From: Cohnella rhizoplanae
GTDB lineage: Bacteria; Bacillota; Bacilli; Paenibacillales; Paenibacillaceae
NCBI RefSeq assembly: GCF_948329515.1
Contig: NZ_CAOJCN010000005.1
Span: 238,094-302,093, forward strand
Reading direction: 5' to 3'
Length of the DNA: 64,000 nt
Positions 8,663 through 18,223 of the stretch are shown piece by piece. Within the stretch, counting starts at the first letter, position 1. The number at the start of each line of letters is the position of its first letter. The translations under genes and the position numbers were made by a program. The notes under the pieces were generated by a model, which saw nothing but the letters and a program-made list of their open reading frames with translations, had not been told where the DNA came from and did not search any database.

Positions 8663-8726
8663 ACAGCATCTCTTCCTTTCTTCGTGCGCAGATCATGCGC
8701 AGCCGCTCTTCGACTCGGCGTCGGGC

Positions 8727-9890
8727 TTACAGGTTCAGCACGCCGTGCTGAGCGGCCGTATGCAGATCCCGCCAGGCCCGGTTCACGGGCTCATGCTCCA
8801 TCAGCGCGGTCATGCCCAGCAGCGGCCACACCACATGCGCAGCCGCGATCGCCGATCGCGCGCCTTCGCGGCACGCTTCGCCGACCCGGCTAATGTCCTC
8901 TCCGGATAGCTCGCCGCCGCCGGCAAACGTCTCCCAGGACGATTCCGCCTCGCCGTAGAATCGGTCTGCCGCCGCGGCCACTCCCGACTGCCTCTCCCCG
9001 ATCACGCCGGACACCCGCTCATATCTGCCGGCATAAGCGCGCTGCCACTCGCCGCGCCTCGCCCCGGCCAGCGCAGCTGCCTCGTCCAGGAAGCGCCGTC
9101 CGAGGCCCAGCACGACCGCCGCGAACGAGACCTGCGCGAACGGGATAAACGGATAACGATAGATAGGATCGTCGTATCGCGGCACGGTCAAGATGTCGAA
9201 GGTTCGCTCGTCGGGCACGAATGCGTCGGTCACGCGAATCGTATGGCTCTCCGTGGCCTTAAGCCCCATGGCCGACCAGTCCCGCACGATCTCGACCTGC
9301 TCGGGGAGAAAAGCGAAAGAACGAATCTCGGTAAGCGTGCCTGCATCGAAGTCCTTCTCGCCGCCGCCCGGACGCGCCGCGTCGATCGCCGCCTGGCCAG
9401 ATCGTTCATCGCCTCCCGCCATCCCCGACAGCCCCTCGCGCTCCACGACGCAATTCGCCGTATAGAAGCTGGCGTAGCCCGACCCGCTGCAATACTTCCA
9501 GCTGCCGCTCACCCGGTACCCGCCGCCCGGCACCGCCCTGGCGACGCCCGTCGGATGGCCGCTGCCCGCGATGACGGCCCGCCGATCGGCGAACAGCGCC
9601 GCCGTCGCCTCGGGCAGCGTCGCTGCGAAGAAGCCGCCGCCCGAGCCGATCGTCACGAGCCAGCCGAAGCTGCCGTCGGCATAAGCCGCCTGCTCGAACA
9701 GGCGCGCCGCCTCAGGCAGCGCGGTCATCCGGCCGCCCAGCTCGTCCGGCACGAATAGCTTGAATAGCCGCTCCTCGTAGATCGCCTCCAACAGATCCGG
9801 CCCCAGTCTGCCCGCGCGCTCGGTCGACGCAGCCGTCTCCCGCACGCTTGCCAGCAGCGCCTCCGATATTCCCTTTTTGATCCCCATCAT
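8727..9890 (-). CDS. Acyl-CoA dehydrogenase-family flavoprotein
   Basis: A 387-residue protein with the acyl-CoA dehydrogenase fold. The N-terminal helical domain contains LFVPDELGG (about residues 43-51), the middle beta-domain VSGSWKYCSGS and MGLKATESHTIRVTDAFVPD, and the C-terminal domain a four-helix bundle. The fold includes dehydrogenases and group D flavin monooxygenases (HsaA/HpaB-like). The usual catalytic base segment of true acyl-CoA dehydrogenases is not obvious, and the pattern looks closer to the hydroxylase side, so the substrate is open. The ATG at 9890 was chosen (ATG-ATG, with AGGGAGAGGGG upstream) over an in-frame extension to 10028 that overlaps the kinase gene. It lies 20 bp after the hybrid kinase gene and is probably co-transcribed with it. 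Confidence 0.8.
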   Translation of the reverse strand: MMGIKKGISEALLASVRETAASTERAGRLGPDLLEAIYEERLFKLFVPDELGGRMTALPEAARLFEQAAYADGSFGWLVTIGSGGGFFAATLPEATAALFADRRAVIAGSGHPTGVARAVPGGGYRVSGSWKYCSGSGYASFYTANCVVEREGLSGMAGGDERSGQAAIDAARPGGGEKDFDAGTLTEIRSFAFLPEQVEIVRDWSAMGLKATESHTIRVTDAFVPDERTFDILTVPRYDDPIYRYPFIPFAQVSFAAVVLGLGRRFLDEAAALAGARRGEWQRAYAGRYERVSGVIGERQSGVAAAADRFYGEAESSWETFAGGGELSGEDISRVGEACREGARSAIAAAHVVWPLLGMTALMEHEPVNRAWRDLHTAAQHGVLNL

Positions 9891-9910
9891 TCGCCCGCAA
9901 CCCCTCTCCC

Positions 9911-11878
9911 TTATTTGCCGCCATCCGGCTGCAAGCGACCCTTGCGGATATGCGCCTCGATCTCGCGCACCAGCTCGCTCAGATTCACCGGCTTGCTCAT
10001 ATAGCCGTCCGCCCCTGCCCTCATGCACGCTTCGCCATCCTCCGCGAACGCCTTCGCCGTCAAGGCAATGATCGGCAGCTCCCCGCGGCCCGGCAGCTGA
10101 CGGATGCGTCCGATCGCTTCGAGCCCGTTCATCCCCGGCATCATGATATCCATGAGCACGAGATCGATCGTCGCATTGCCGGACAGCACGCCCAGCGCCT
10201 CGCCGCCGGAGGAGGCGGTCACCACCCCGTACCCCTTTGCCGCGAGCGCCACCCGGAGCGAATACACATTGTGCTCGTCGTCGTCCACGATGAGCAGCCG
10301 ATGCGTCTGGGCGACGCTCGCCCGCGACCGAGCCGTCGCTAAGGCGTCAGGCGGGACCGGCGCCGTGACTGCGGACGCCGCCGCCTGCTCCCGCGCGGCC
10401 GGTTCGGTGGCCGTCCGCAGCCATGCGCCCGCTTCGGAGGTGATCAGCGCCGGCCAGGGGAGCAGCAGCGTGAAGCTGCTGCCCTGGCCGGGCTCGCTCT
10501 CGAGCCGAATATCGCCGCCCAGCAGCACGGCGAACTGCTTGGCGATGGACAGCCCAAGCCCGGTCCCTCCGTACGAGCGGCTGATCGAGCCGTCCGCCTG
10601 GAAGAAGGCGTCGAAGATGGCCTCCTGCTTGTCCGCGGCGATCCCGATGCCGGTATCCTCCACCGTAAACGCCAGGCCTCCCTCGGGCAGCGGACCGCCC
10701 TCGGGAACGCGCGATATCGCCAAGCTCACATGCCCTTGATGCGTGAACTTGAGCGCGTTGGACAGCAGATTGTTGACGATCTGCTTCAGCCGCTGCTCGT
10801 CCGTATGGAGGTACTCCGGCACGTCCGGCTCGCTGCGCAGCGTGAACGTCAGCCGCTTGCGCGAGGCGATCGGCCGGAACAGCTCCTCCATGTGGCCCAG
10901 CAGCTCGCGGATGCTGAATATCGACCGGTCGAGCTCGAGCCGCCCCGCCTCGATCTTCGCCAGGTCCAGTACGTCGTTGATGAGACCGAGCAGCTCCTTG
11001 CCGGAGTGATGGATGATCCGCGCGTAGCCGACCTCCTCGTCGCTCAGCCTCCTCTCGACGTTCTCCTCGAGCAGCTGCGCTAGTACGAGCACGGAGTTCA
11101 GCGGGGTCCGCAGCTCGTGGGACATATTCGCGAGAAATTCCGTCTTGTAGCGGGACGCAGACTCGACCTGCGCGTACATGATCTCCATCTCCTGCTTCGC
11201 GAGCTCGAGAGACCGCCCCTTTTCCTCGGAGATGCGGTATTGCTTTTCCAGACGGGCCGCATAGAGCTTCAGCTTGTGCTTGCGCCGGTCCTCCGTCATG
11301 AACTCCTGCAGGATGAACATGAAGCCGAAGCTCAGGATCAGGCTGAGGAGGAAGGTGCCCGGGGCGATATCGACCAGGTAGTGCCTGCGCGGAATGATGC
11401 CGAACAGCGCGATGAACAGCACGTTGCCTACGTTGACCGCGACGACCACCGTAATCATCTTGCGAAGCTCGGGCCAACGCCTCCGCCGGGCCAGCCAGAG
11501 AATAAAGATGACGAGCAGACTCATCGCGAGCACGTTCAGGCAGCCGACGAGCGCGGCCGCGTCCACGCCGAAGGACAAGCGCCCCAGGCCGATGCCGAGG
11601 CCGATGATCAGGATCGACAGCCGGCTGCGCACGAACAGCGGCGCCACGATGACTGCCAGAAAGCGCAGGTCGAACAGCGCCGCGTCGGAGAAGCGGAACC
11701 CGAACCGCATGGTCGTCCAGCCGCAGGCGATCGCGAGCGCGACGAACAGCGTCTCCTTCCACGCGGCGCTCCAATTATAGATGACATATTTATAGAGCAG
11801 GCTGGCGAGGTAAAGGAGCGTCAGCATCGTGCTGACGTTGATAAAAAAGATGCGCAAAAAGGAGCTGATATCGTTCAT
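9911..11878 (-). CDS. Hybrid sensor histidine kinase with C-terminal receiver
   Basis: A 655-residue membrane kinase. Six or so hydrophobic segments fill residues 1-195, with an LFDLRFLAVIVAPLF segment resembling the LytS-type 5TM receptor region. A coiled linker follows, then HisKA with phospho-acceptor His in NMSHELRTPLNS (about H254), an HATPase_c domain (N box VNNLLSNALKF, G boxes DTGIGI and GGTGLGLSIAKQ) and a C-terminal receiver whose Asp lies in DLVLMDIMMPGMNG. There is no HPt domain and no output domain, so the signal must pass to a separate partner. It starts at ATG 11878 behind AAGAGGCGG. It sits between the DUF445 gene (75 bp upstream) and the flavoprotein gene (20 bp downstream) as part of a probable operon. 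Confidence 0.92.
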   Translation of the reverse strand: MNDISSFLRIFFINVSTMLTLLYLASLLYKYVIYNWSAAWKETLFVALAIACGWTTMRFGFRFSDAALFDLRFLAVIVAPLFVRSRLSILIIGLGIGLGRLSFGVDAAALVGCLNVLAMSLLVIFILWLARRRRWPELRKMITVVVAVNVGNVLFIALFGIIPRRHYLVDIAPGTFLLSLILSFGFMFILQEFMTEDRRKHKLKLYAARLEKQYRISEEKGRSLELAKQEMEIMYAQVESASRYKTEFLANMSHELRTPLNSVLVLAQLLEENVERRLSDEEVGYARIIHHSGKELLGLINDVLDLAKIEAGRLELDRSIFSIRELLGHMEELFRPIASRKRLTFTLRSEPDVPEYLHTDEQRLKQIVNNLLSNALKFTHQGHVSLAISRVPEGGPLPEGGLAFTVEDTGIGIAADKQEAIFDAFFQADGSISRSYGGTGLGLSIAKQFAVLLGGDIRLESEPGQGSSFTLLLPWPALITSEAGAWLRTATEPAAREQAAASAVTAPVPPDALATARSRASVAQTHRLLIVDDDEHNVYSLRVALAAKGYGVVTASSGGEALGVLSGNATIDLVLMDIMMPGMNGLEAIGRIRQLPGRGELPIIALTAKAFAEDGEACMRAGADGYMSKPVNLSELVREIEAHIRKGRLQPDGGK

Positions 11879-11952
11879 GTCGCACCGCCTCTTGTGGAGC
11901 TTACGTCCATTATAACAAATCGCTCCAGGCGGCACGTTCATGAATCCGACGC

Positions 11953-13194
11953 CTAGGCGAGCAGGTTGATCCCCTCGAGCGCCAACCCGATCAGGAAGCC
12001 GCAGACGGCGCCGTTGACGCGAATCCACTGCAGGTCGCCGCCGATCTTTTCCTCCATCATCTCGATCAGCGATGCGTTATCCAGCTTGTCGATATTCTCC
12101 TTTACGAGCTTGCCGATCTTCCAGTGATTGCGCTCGACGAAGCCCGTAATCCGGTCCTGCACCCAGGTCTGGAACGTCTCGATCACCTGCGGATTGGCGC
12201 GCAGACTGGCGAGCAGGCCCGCGATCGCCGGGAGGACGTACGCCTCGGCGAACCGGGGCTCGCGCACGAAGACGAGCGCCTTGACGCGCAGCGACTCCAG
12301 CCAGTCGCCCAGATAGCGCTCGATCGCGCCGCCGTCGGCCAGCCGCGCCTTCCAGCCGTCGATCTCGGCCAGCACGGACGCTTGCTCCGGCAGATTGCGC
12401 AGCGCGCTTCGCAGCGACTCCAGCAGCATCCCGCGCAGCGGGTGATCCTCCCGCGCCTGCATCTCCGCCAGCGTGCCGACGATCGCGTTCTGCAGCAGGC
12501 CGCCGATCTTCTCCTCGTCCATGAAGGAGATGAACGCATTCACCGCGAAGCCCATCAGTCCGCCGACCTGCAAGTTCTGCAGCGCCGCCGCGCCGATGAT
12601 GCCGAGCTGCCGCCGCGCCTCCTCGCGGGAGGCGAGGCCGCCGGCTTTGTCGATCAGGAACGCCAGCGCCCGCTCCTCGTAGCCTCGCGCGAGCGCTTCC
12701 TCCGACAGCTTGCGCAAGAGGCCCGCGGCATCCAGCTCGCGGAGCTTCGACTCGAGCGCGCGCGAGAGCATCGGCACGATGCGATCCATCGGCAGGCGCT
12801 CCAGCGCGTACTCGCTCACGCGCACTGCCGCCGCGGCGGCATCCTCGCGATGCGTCTCCAGCAGGTCGAGCAGCCGTTCGCCGATCTTGAACTCGGCCGT
12901 CTTGGTGACAATGCTCTCCTTGGTGAGCAGCTCCGTCTCGATCGCCTGGATGAGCGAGCGCACGACCTTGTCCCGGTTGCGGGGCAGCAGCGCCGTGTGA
13001 GGGATCGGGATGCCCAGCGGATGGCGGAACAGGGCGGTGACGGCGAACCAGTCGGCGAGTCCGCCGACAAGCCCGGCTTCGAAGCCGCCGTGCAGCAGGG
13101 CGCCGCCCCACCCTCCCATCGGGAATGTGGCCAGAAATCCCGCTCCCATGACGCCGAGGGAAATGGCGGCCGTATGTTTAGCTTGTCCGGGCAT
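11953..13194 (-). CDS. DUF445 family membrane protein
   Basis: A 413-residue protein with an N-terminal membrane segment (AISLGVMGAGFLATFPMGG), the DUF445 signature region GGLADWFAVTALFRHPLGIPIPHTALLPRNRDK (in two adjoining blocks around residues 43-75), a long helical middle, and a C-terminal hydrophobic hairpin WIRVNGAVCGFLIGLALEG. This matches DUF445/YjiN and YheB-type proteins, whose function is not established. The ATG at 13194 has AGAAGGAGCC upstream. It is the first gene of a likely minus-strand run with the hybrid kinase, the flavoprotein and the IF3-like gene. Confidence 0.88.
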   Translation of the reverse strand: MPGQAKHTAAISLGVMGAGFLATFPMGGWGGALLHGGFEAGLVGGLADWFAVTALFRHPLGIPIPHTALLPRNRDKVVRSLIQAIETELLTKESIVTKTAEFKIGERLLDLLETHREDAAAAAVRVSEYALERLPMDRIVPMLSRALESKLRELDAAGLLRKLSEEALARGYEERALAFLIDKAGGLASREEARRQLGIIGAAALQNLQVGGLMGFAVNAFISFMDEEKIGGLLQNAIVGTLAEMQAREDHPLRGMLLESLRSALRNLPEQASVLAEIDGWKARLADGGAIERYLGDWLESLRVKALVFVREPRFAEAYVLPAIAGLLASLRANPQVIETFQTWVQDRITGFVERNHWKIGKLVKENIDKLDNASLIEMMEEKIGGDLQWIRVNGAVCGFLIGLALEGINLLA

Positions 13195-13258
13195 GTTCGA
13201 TTGGCTCCTTCTGCATCGTTGAATTCGAACTTTAAGTCGTATGTATATAATAATACCC

Positions 13259-13308
13259 AAAAAAGAACGGACGGGGAAAGGCGGGCTCTCCCGCCAATCC
13301 GCGTCCGT
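13259..13308 (-). terminator. Terminator of the second LtaS-like gene
   Basis: Outer arms ACGGACG / CGTCCGT (13267-13273, 13302-13308) and inner arms GGCGGG / CCCGCC form a hairpin that runs into six U residues on the minus strand. It lies 15 bp after the stop at 13323. Confidence 0.8.
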
Positions 13309-13322
13309 CCTTCGGATGCTTA

Positions 13323-15218
13323 TTATTTAGATGCCGCGCCCGATACGGGACCGCCGCTCTCCGGCAGCTCCGGCAGCTGCTTGACGTAGCTGTCGGACAT
13401 GTTCAGCAGACGGAGCGCCGCGTTGTACTGCGCCTCCGTCGAGCCGTCCGCGTTCACGCTGTTGTCTTGGACGTCGTAGTTCGTGCCGTCCTCGAAGCCG
13501 ACGCCAGGCAGGAACACCGAGGTGTCGTTGACGAACGAGCCGGTCGGCAGGAAGTGGCGCATCGGCAGCAGATTGTTATGACGGTTCATCAGGTCTTCTC
13601 CGAAGTGGATCTGATCCTTCACCGACACGCCGAGCAGATTGGCAACCGTAGGCAGAATGTCAATCTGGCCCCCGGTCTGCTCGAACGTCTTGGGCGAGGT
13701 CACGCCCGGCGCGTGCACGATAAACGGAATGTTGAACATGTCCGTATAGCCGTATTCGCGTCCGAAGATCCCTTCCATCAGATCCTTTTCCTTGTTGTCC
13801 AGCGAGTACAGCGGGAGACCTTGGTGGTCGCCGTAGAATACGATCACGCTATCGTCCCACAGCCCGCTGGTCTTCAAGTCCGCGAGGAACTGTCCCATCG
13901 CGTAGTCGGCGTAGTTCTGCGCCAGAATGTAGTTGCCGACGAGCGTGCCTTCGTATTCCTTGGGCAGCTTGATCTTATCCTTGCCCTCGGGGATCCGGTA
14001 CGGATGATGCGCGCTCATCGAGATGACCATCGCATAGAACGGCTTATCCTGCGCGTCCATCTTGGCCAGTTCCGGCACGGTCTTGGCATACAGCACCTCG
14101 TCCGAGGAGCCGAAAGCGATATGGTCGTCATCGCCGTAGAACTGCTGGTCGTAGTACTTGTCGAAGCCGATTGCCTTGTAGAGCGCCGTACGGTTCCAGA
14201 ACTCCACGCTGTTGGTATGGAACGTTGCGGTATCGTAGCCGTTCGACGACATGAGGCGAGGCAAGCTCGGCAGCGCCTTGTCCATGTATTCGGAAGAAGT
14301 GGCGGCCTCGTGGTGCGGGACGTACAGGGACGTGTTCACCACGAACTCGGCGTCCGACGTCGTACCCTGGCCCACATTGGTGTAGAAGTTGTTGAAATAG
14401 TAATCGCCCGCGGCGAGCTTGTTGATATTGGGCGTGATCTCCTGTCCGTCGATCGAGAGACCGATCAGGAAGTTCTGGAACGACTCCATCTGGACGACGA
14501 TCAGGTTCTTGCCCTTGGCCGCGGCCCACAGCGCCGGATCGGCGGCAGGCGGCTGCCCGCCTTTAAGCGCATCGATCGAATCCTGATTGATTTCCTTCAT
14601 GTCGATGACTTCTTCATGCTCCGTGCTGTCCGCGAAGATGGTATAGACCTCGTAGTTGAGAATGCCCATGCCCTCTGCCTTTTTATTCTCGTTCATGCTG
14701 GCGTGATTCGGCCAGATGTTGAAGATGCAGAGCGCGGCGGACACGATAAAGGTCGCGAGCAGCGCGGTTCGGTTCACGCGGCGCATGCCGATGTTGCGGA
14801 AGCGCGCGATGTACTTCGGACGGAACATGTAGAAGGCGAAAATGATGATATCGATAAAGATAAGCAGATAGTACGGGTCCAGCAGCGAATAGGTGCTCTC
14901 TCCGACCTTCGTGACCTTGTCGGCCTGCTCCAGCGCATGGTAGGTGACGATGACGCCGTAATACTTGTAGTACATAAGCACAGCGAAGTACAGCAGCGTG
15001 ATCGACAGGTTCACGATCATGTAATATAACAGCTTACGCTTGGTCGCGAACCATTCGATCAGGCAGAATACGATGAGGATAAACGGAATCTCGGTGAGCA
15101 CCGTACCCCATGACGGGCCGTCGTCGAAAATCACGAACCAAGCCAGAGCGCCTTTAACGAGCAAGATCAATGAAAACCATAGGATCGGCTTGGATTTAAT
15201 CGCATTCCACAGTCGCAC
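13323..15218 (-). CDS. LtaS-family sulfatase-fold membrane enzyme (lipoteichoic acid synthase-like), copy 2
   Basis: A 631-residue paralogue of the protein at 718-2580, with five membrane segments, then the extracellular LtaS domain. Catalytic residues are kept: Glu in VVQMESFQNF (about 245), Thr in VGQGTTSDAEF (about 287) and the YGDHQGLP metal site. The C-terminus is longer and more acidic than in copy 1. I chose GTG at 15218, 10 bp after AAGGAAGGAG; an ATG nine codons upstream overlaps that ribosome binding site. A good promoter lies upstream (15281-15309) and a terminator downstream, so the gene is likely transcribed alone. Several Bacillota carry multiple LtaS paralogues with housekeeping and stress roles. 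Confidence 0.93.
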   Translation of the reverse strand: MRLWNAIKSKPILWFSLILLVKGALAWFVIFDDGPSWGTVLTEIPFILIVFCLIEWFATKRKLLYYMIVNLSITLLYFAVLMYYKYYGVIVTYHALEQADKVTKVGESTYSLLDPYYLLIFIDIIIFAFYMFRPKYIARFRNIGMRRVNRTALLATFIVSAALCIFNIWPNHASMNENKKAEGMGILNYEVYTIFADSTEHEEVIDMKEINQDSIDALKGGQPPAADPALWAAAKGKNLIVVQMESFQNFLIGLSIDGQEITPNINKLAAGDYYFNNFYTNVGQGTTSDAEFVVNTSLYVPHHEAATSSEYMDKALPSLPRLMSSNGYDTATFHTNSVEFWNRTALYKAIGFDKYYDQQFYGDDDHIAFGSSDEVLYAKTVPELAKMDAQDKPFYAMVISMSAHHPYRIPEGKDKIKLPKEYEGTLVGNYILAQNYADYAMGQFLADLKTSGLWDDSVIVFYGDHQGLPLYSLDNKEKDLMEGIFGREYGYTDMFNIPFIVHAPGVTSPKTFEQTGGQIDILPTVANLLGVSVKDQIHFGEDLMNRHNNLLPMRHFLPTGSFVNDTSVFLPGVGFEDGTNYDVQDNSVNADGSTEAQYNAALRLLNMSDSYVKQLPELPESGGPVSGAASK

Positions 15219-15280
15219 CTTAAGCACTCTCCTTCCTTGCAGCATTGCGGTTCAATTCAGTTGTATCAATGCGCGCAATC

Positions 15281-15309
15281 TCTATATTTTGTAATCTGGC
15301 TGTAAACAA
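15281..15309 (-). promoter_or_regulatory. Sigma-A-type promoter of the second LtaS-like gene
   Basis: On the minus strand TTGTTT (complement of 15304-15309) and TATAGA (complement of 15281-15286) are 17 bp apart, about 60 bp before the GTG start. Confidence 0.5.
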
Positions 15310-15599
15310 CGTTTCTAATTATGCAACGAATGAAGCCGCATGTCAAAAGACATCAGCCGCTAAAAAAGCTGAAATTCCGGCTTTAGAAGCGTTATTTGCG
15401 GCCAAATCGGGCCAAAATGACCGCGTTGGATGGAAGTAAATTGAAAACGCCCGGAATAAATAGGCCTCTCCCTTATTTACGCTCCTTTAATACTAACGAA
15501 GCAGGGCGGGACGAGGTTCCCGAATCGCTTCCTTAAATGTAGGTAAAATTGCAGCCGACACGACGCAACGCCGCATAGCGCCGCGGACGTCCGCGCGCA
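15310..15599. other. Intergenic region without a recognised gene
   Basis: About 290 bp of comparatively AT-rich DNA between the promoter of the second LtaS-like gene and the terminator of the amino acid transporter. I see no credible gene, only short unsupported frames. The block near 15440-15500 (aataaatag, ttatttacg) is mildly repetitive, but no clear structure was found. Confidence 0.5.
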
Positions 15600-15638
15600 A
15601 AACCGCCCTCTCCCGGTCTCGGACCGGCAAGAGGGCGC
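15600..15638 (-). terminator. Terminator of the amino acid ABC transporter operon
   Basis: On the minus strand GCCCTCTTGCCGGTC pairs with GACCGGGAGAGGGC around a CGA loop and is followed by GGTTTT. It lies 5 bp after the stop at 15643. Confidence 0.8.
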
Positions 15639-15642
15639 TGGC

Positions 15643-16374
15643 TTACAGTACTTTGGATAAAAACATCCGCGTGCGGTCCGTCCGGGGATTCTCGAAAATC
15701 TGCGCCGGCGGACCCTCCTCCACGATCGCGCCCGATTCCATGAACACGATCCGGTCGCCCACCTCGCGGGCGAAGCCCATCTCGTGCGTCACGACGACCA
15801 TCGTCATGCCTTCCGCGGCGAGCTCCTTCATGACGGCGAGCACCTCGCCGACCATCTCGGGGTCGAGGGCCGAGGTCGGCTCGTCGAACAGCATGATCTT
15901 GGGATCCATCGCGAGCGCGCGCGCGATCGCCACCCGCTGAGCCTGACCGCCCGACAGAGAGTCGGGATAGGCGTCGGCTTTGTCCTCGAGACCGACCTTG
16001 CGCAGCAGCGCCATCGCCTTTTCCTTCGCCTCGGCGGGCTTGCGTCCGCGCACCTGCACCTGCGCGAGCGTCAGGTTGTCCAGCACTTTCATATGAGGAA
16101 ACAGGTTGAAGCGCTGGAACACCATGCCCGCTTCCGTGCGGATGTCCGCAATCTTCGTATCCTTCGCCATAAGCGAGTGCCCGTCGATGACGACGTCGCC
16201 CTCGTCCGGCCGTTCGAGGAGATTGATGCAGCGCAGCATCGTCGACTTGCCGGAGCCCGACGGTCCGATGACGACGACGACTTCGCGCGGCGCTACGTCG
16301 AGATTGATGTCTCGCAGCACCTGGTTGCTGCCGAACGACTTGGCGATCCCGCTCATTCGAATGATCGGCTCCAT
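15643..16374 (-). CDS. Polar amino acid ABC transporter ATP-binding protein
   Basis: A 243-residue ATPase of the GlnQ/HisP class. Walker A is GPSGSGKST (about residues 35-43), the Q-loop [11 protein letters not shown], the signature [15 protein letters not shown], Walker [14 protein letters not shown] and the H-loop VVVTHEM. It energises import through the permease encoded immediately upstream. The ATG overlaps the permease stop as ATGA at 16374, a sign of translational coupling; GAGAGGAGGG lies upstream. It is the last gene of the binding protein - permease - ATPase operon. The family strongly suggests a polar amino acid or cystine-like substrate, but specificity cannot be read here. Confidence 0.94.
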   Translation of the reverse strand: MEPIIRMSGIAKSFGSNQVLRDINLDVAPREVVVVIGPSGSGKSTMLRCINLLERPDEGDVVIDGHSLMAKDTKIADIRTEAGMVFQRFNLFPHMKVLDNLTLAQVQVRGRKPAEAKEKAMALLRKVGLEDKADAYPDSLSGGQAQRVAIARALAMDPKIMLFDEPTSALDPEMVGEVLAVMKELAAEGMTMVVVTHEMGFAREVGDRIVFMESGAIVEEGPPAQIFENPRTDRTRMFLSKVL

Positions 16375-17030
16375 CACTTCACCCTCCTCTCGACCCACTG
16401 CAGCAGCTTGCTAAGCGAATAGGTGAGTACGAAATAGATCACGGCAGCCGCGAGATACGGCTCCCATATATGATAGTATTGGCTCTTGGCGGCATTCGCC
16501 CAGTACATGATCTCCGGCACGGCAATCCACGCAACGAAGGAAGAATCTTTCACGAGGACGATAAACTCGTTGCCGAAGGCCGGGATCATGCGCCGGATCG
16601 CCTGCGGCACGATAATGTGGCGCAGCGTCTGCGCATGCGTCATCCCGAGCGAGTAGGCCGCCTCGCGCTGGCCGACGTCGATCGACTGGATGCCTGCGCG
16701 GTAGATCTCCGCGGAGTACGCTGCGCAGTTGAGTCCCAGCGCGACGATGGCGGCTACGATCCCGTTCGTCGTTCCCAGAATCGGCGGGATGACGCCGAAG
16801 TGGATGATGAGCACCTGCAAAATGAGCGGGGTTCCCCGGAAAAGGTTGATATAGCCGCTCATCAGCCACCGGATCGGCCAGAAGCGGGCCATTTTGCCGA
16901 AACCGATGAACAGTCCCAGAATAACGCCGATGACGATGGCCGCGAGCGAGATGCCGATCGTCAGCAGCGTCCCTTTCATCAGCAGGGGGAAATATTCCTG
17001 GATGATCTCGAATTTAAACGCGTAATACAC
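16374..17030 (-). CDS. Polar amino acid ABC transporter permease
   Basis: A 218-residue HisM/GlnP-type permease with five membrane segments. The EAA loop, a contact site for the ATPase, is present ([22 protein letters not shown], about residues 133-154 in two blocks), as is the early [11 protein letters not shown] segment. The likely start is GTG at 17030, 8 bp after AGAGAGGG; an in-frame extension to 17096 lacks a good ribosome binding site. It is coupled by a 4-bp overlap to the ATPase gene and follows the binding protein gene by 93 bp. Confidence 0.92.
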   Translation of the reverse strand: MYYAFKFEIIQEYFPLLMKGTLLTIGISLAAIVIGVILGLFIGFGKMARFWPIRWLMSGYINLFRGTPLILQVLIIHFGVIPPILGTTNGIVAAIVALGLNCAAYSAEIYRAGIQSIDVGQREAAYSLGMTHAQTLRHIIVPQAIRRMIPAFGNEFIVLVKDSSFVAWIAVPEIMYWANAAKSQYYHIWEPYLAAAVIYFVLTYSLSKLLQWVERRVK

Positions 17031-17123
17031 GCATGCACCCTCTCTCATCAAAGAGAGCATGCGTCCGGTCAGTCCCGGGCCGCATGCCCTCTGCATCCTA
17101 TCTTCGCTTGATTATACCCTCAA

Positions 17124-17966
17124 TTACTTGGCCGTAACCAAGTTGGTCGTGTCCGGCTCGACGCCGATCCACTTCTTATAAATTTCCTTGTATTCGTCGC
17201 TCGCGCGCACCTTCTCGACGGCGGCGTCAATATTGGACTTGACGGTCTCGTCGGTGCCTTTAGGGAACAGAATTCCGTAATATTCCGAGGCGAAGTTCGT
17301 GCGGTCGTAGATCGCGTTGAACTTCTTCTCCGGATTGCTCTGGACATACGACTGCACGACGGCGAAGTCCGCCACGACGGCATCGACGCCGTTGCTCTCC
17401 AGCTCCATCAGCGCCAGCGTATTGCTGTCGAAGCGCTTCAGGTTCGGGTTCGTGTCGCCCATGATGCCCTTCATCAACGTCTCGGCGGTCGTGCCGCCCT
17501 GTACGGCGACCTTCTTGTCCTTGAGCTCGAGCGCGTCCTTGACCGGCTTGTCTTCCTTCGTCAGAATCATGTTGACCGACTCGAAGTAAGGAATAGAGAA
17601 GTCGAACGACTGCTTGCGCTCATCCGTAATCGAGATCGACGAGATGCCCGCGTCGTACTTGTGATTGCCGCTGCCCAGATCCGCGAACAGCGGGTCCCAG
17701 CCGGTATTGTCCAGCTTGTAGTCGTAGCCGGCTTCCTTCATAACCGCGTCGAGGAAGTCGACGTCGAAGCCGACGATCTTGTCCTTGTCCATGTTCTCCA
17801 TCGGCGCGTAGCTCGCATCGGTGGCGAACTTAAGCGTAATCTTGGACGCTTCGCTCGCAGCGGCGCTGCCGCCCGCACTCGCATTGGAATTGTCCTTCGC
17901 GCCGCAAGCCGACAGCCCTACCGCAAGCGCGGCAATTAATATAGTAGATGTCAATTTTCTCAACAT
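17124..17966 (-). CDS. Polar amino acid ABC transporter substrate-binding lipoprotein
   Basis: A 280-residue family 3 solute-binding protein. It has a lipoprotein signal with lipobox VGLSAC (Cys21), then the two-lobed SBP_bac_3 domain: ATDASYAPMENMDKDKIVGFDVDF, ISSISITDERKQSFDFSIPYFES and VAVQGGTTAETLM (each shown in part). It is the first gene of the operon with the permease and ATPase. ATG at 17966 follows GGGAGGTT, and a sigma-A-like promoter (17997-18026) lies just upstream. The conserved Asp and Arg positions fit an amino acid ligand; the exact one is unknown. Confidence 0.94.
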   Translation of the reverse strand: MLRKLTSTILIAALAVGLSACGAKDNSNASAGGSAAASEASKITLKFATDASYAPMENMDKDKIVGFDVDFLDAVMKEAGYDYKLDNTGWDPLFADLGSGNHKYDAGISSISITDERKQSFDFSIPYFESVNMILTKEDKPVKDALELKDKKVAVQGGTTAETLMKGIMGDTNPNLKRFDSNTLALMELESNGVDAVVADFAVVQSYVQSNPEKKFNAIYDRTNFASEYYGILFPKGTDETVKSNIDAAVEKVRASDEYKEIYKKWIGVEPDTTNLVTAK

Positions 17967-17996
17967 GAATAACCTCCCGCTTTCTAGTCAGCACTC

Positions 17997-18026
17997 ATTC
18001 TACCAGCTAGAATGATAGACTTGCAA
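17997..18026 (-). promoter_or_regulatory. Promoter of the amino acid ABC operon
   Basis: On the minus strand TTGCAA (18021-18026) and TAGAAT (complement of 17997-18002) are separated by 18 bp, about 30 bp before the ATG at 17966. Confidence 0.55.
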
Positions 18027-18127
18027 TGGAAAAAATTAATTTCCTCTATTAAAGTTGACATCAAAAGGAGGTTTTTATTAAACAAAAGTATAACACTCCG
18101 AATACTCCACTCCCTTCATAAAGCAAA

Positions 18128-18165
18128 GGAGCTTCAAGGGAAAAATCTCGTCCCCCTGAAGCTCC
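18128..18165 (-). terminator. Probable terminator after the sugar-binding protein gene
   Basis: GGAGCTTCAAGGG and CCCCTGAAGCTCC form a 12-bp stem with one mismatch, followed on the minus strand by TTTGCTTT. It lies 60 bp after the stop at 18224. The U-tract is interrupted, so confidence is moderate. Confidence 0.5.
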
Positions 18166-18223
18166 GGCTGTTCCGCGGACCTTTTATCGCACCATCCGCC
18201 GTGTTTCTACTATATATAAAGCT

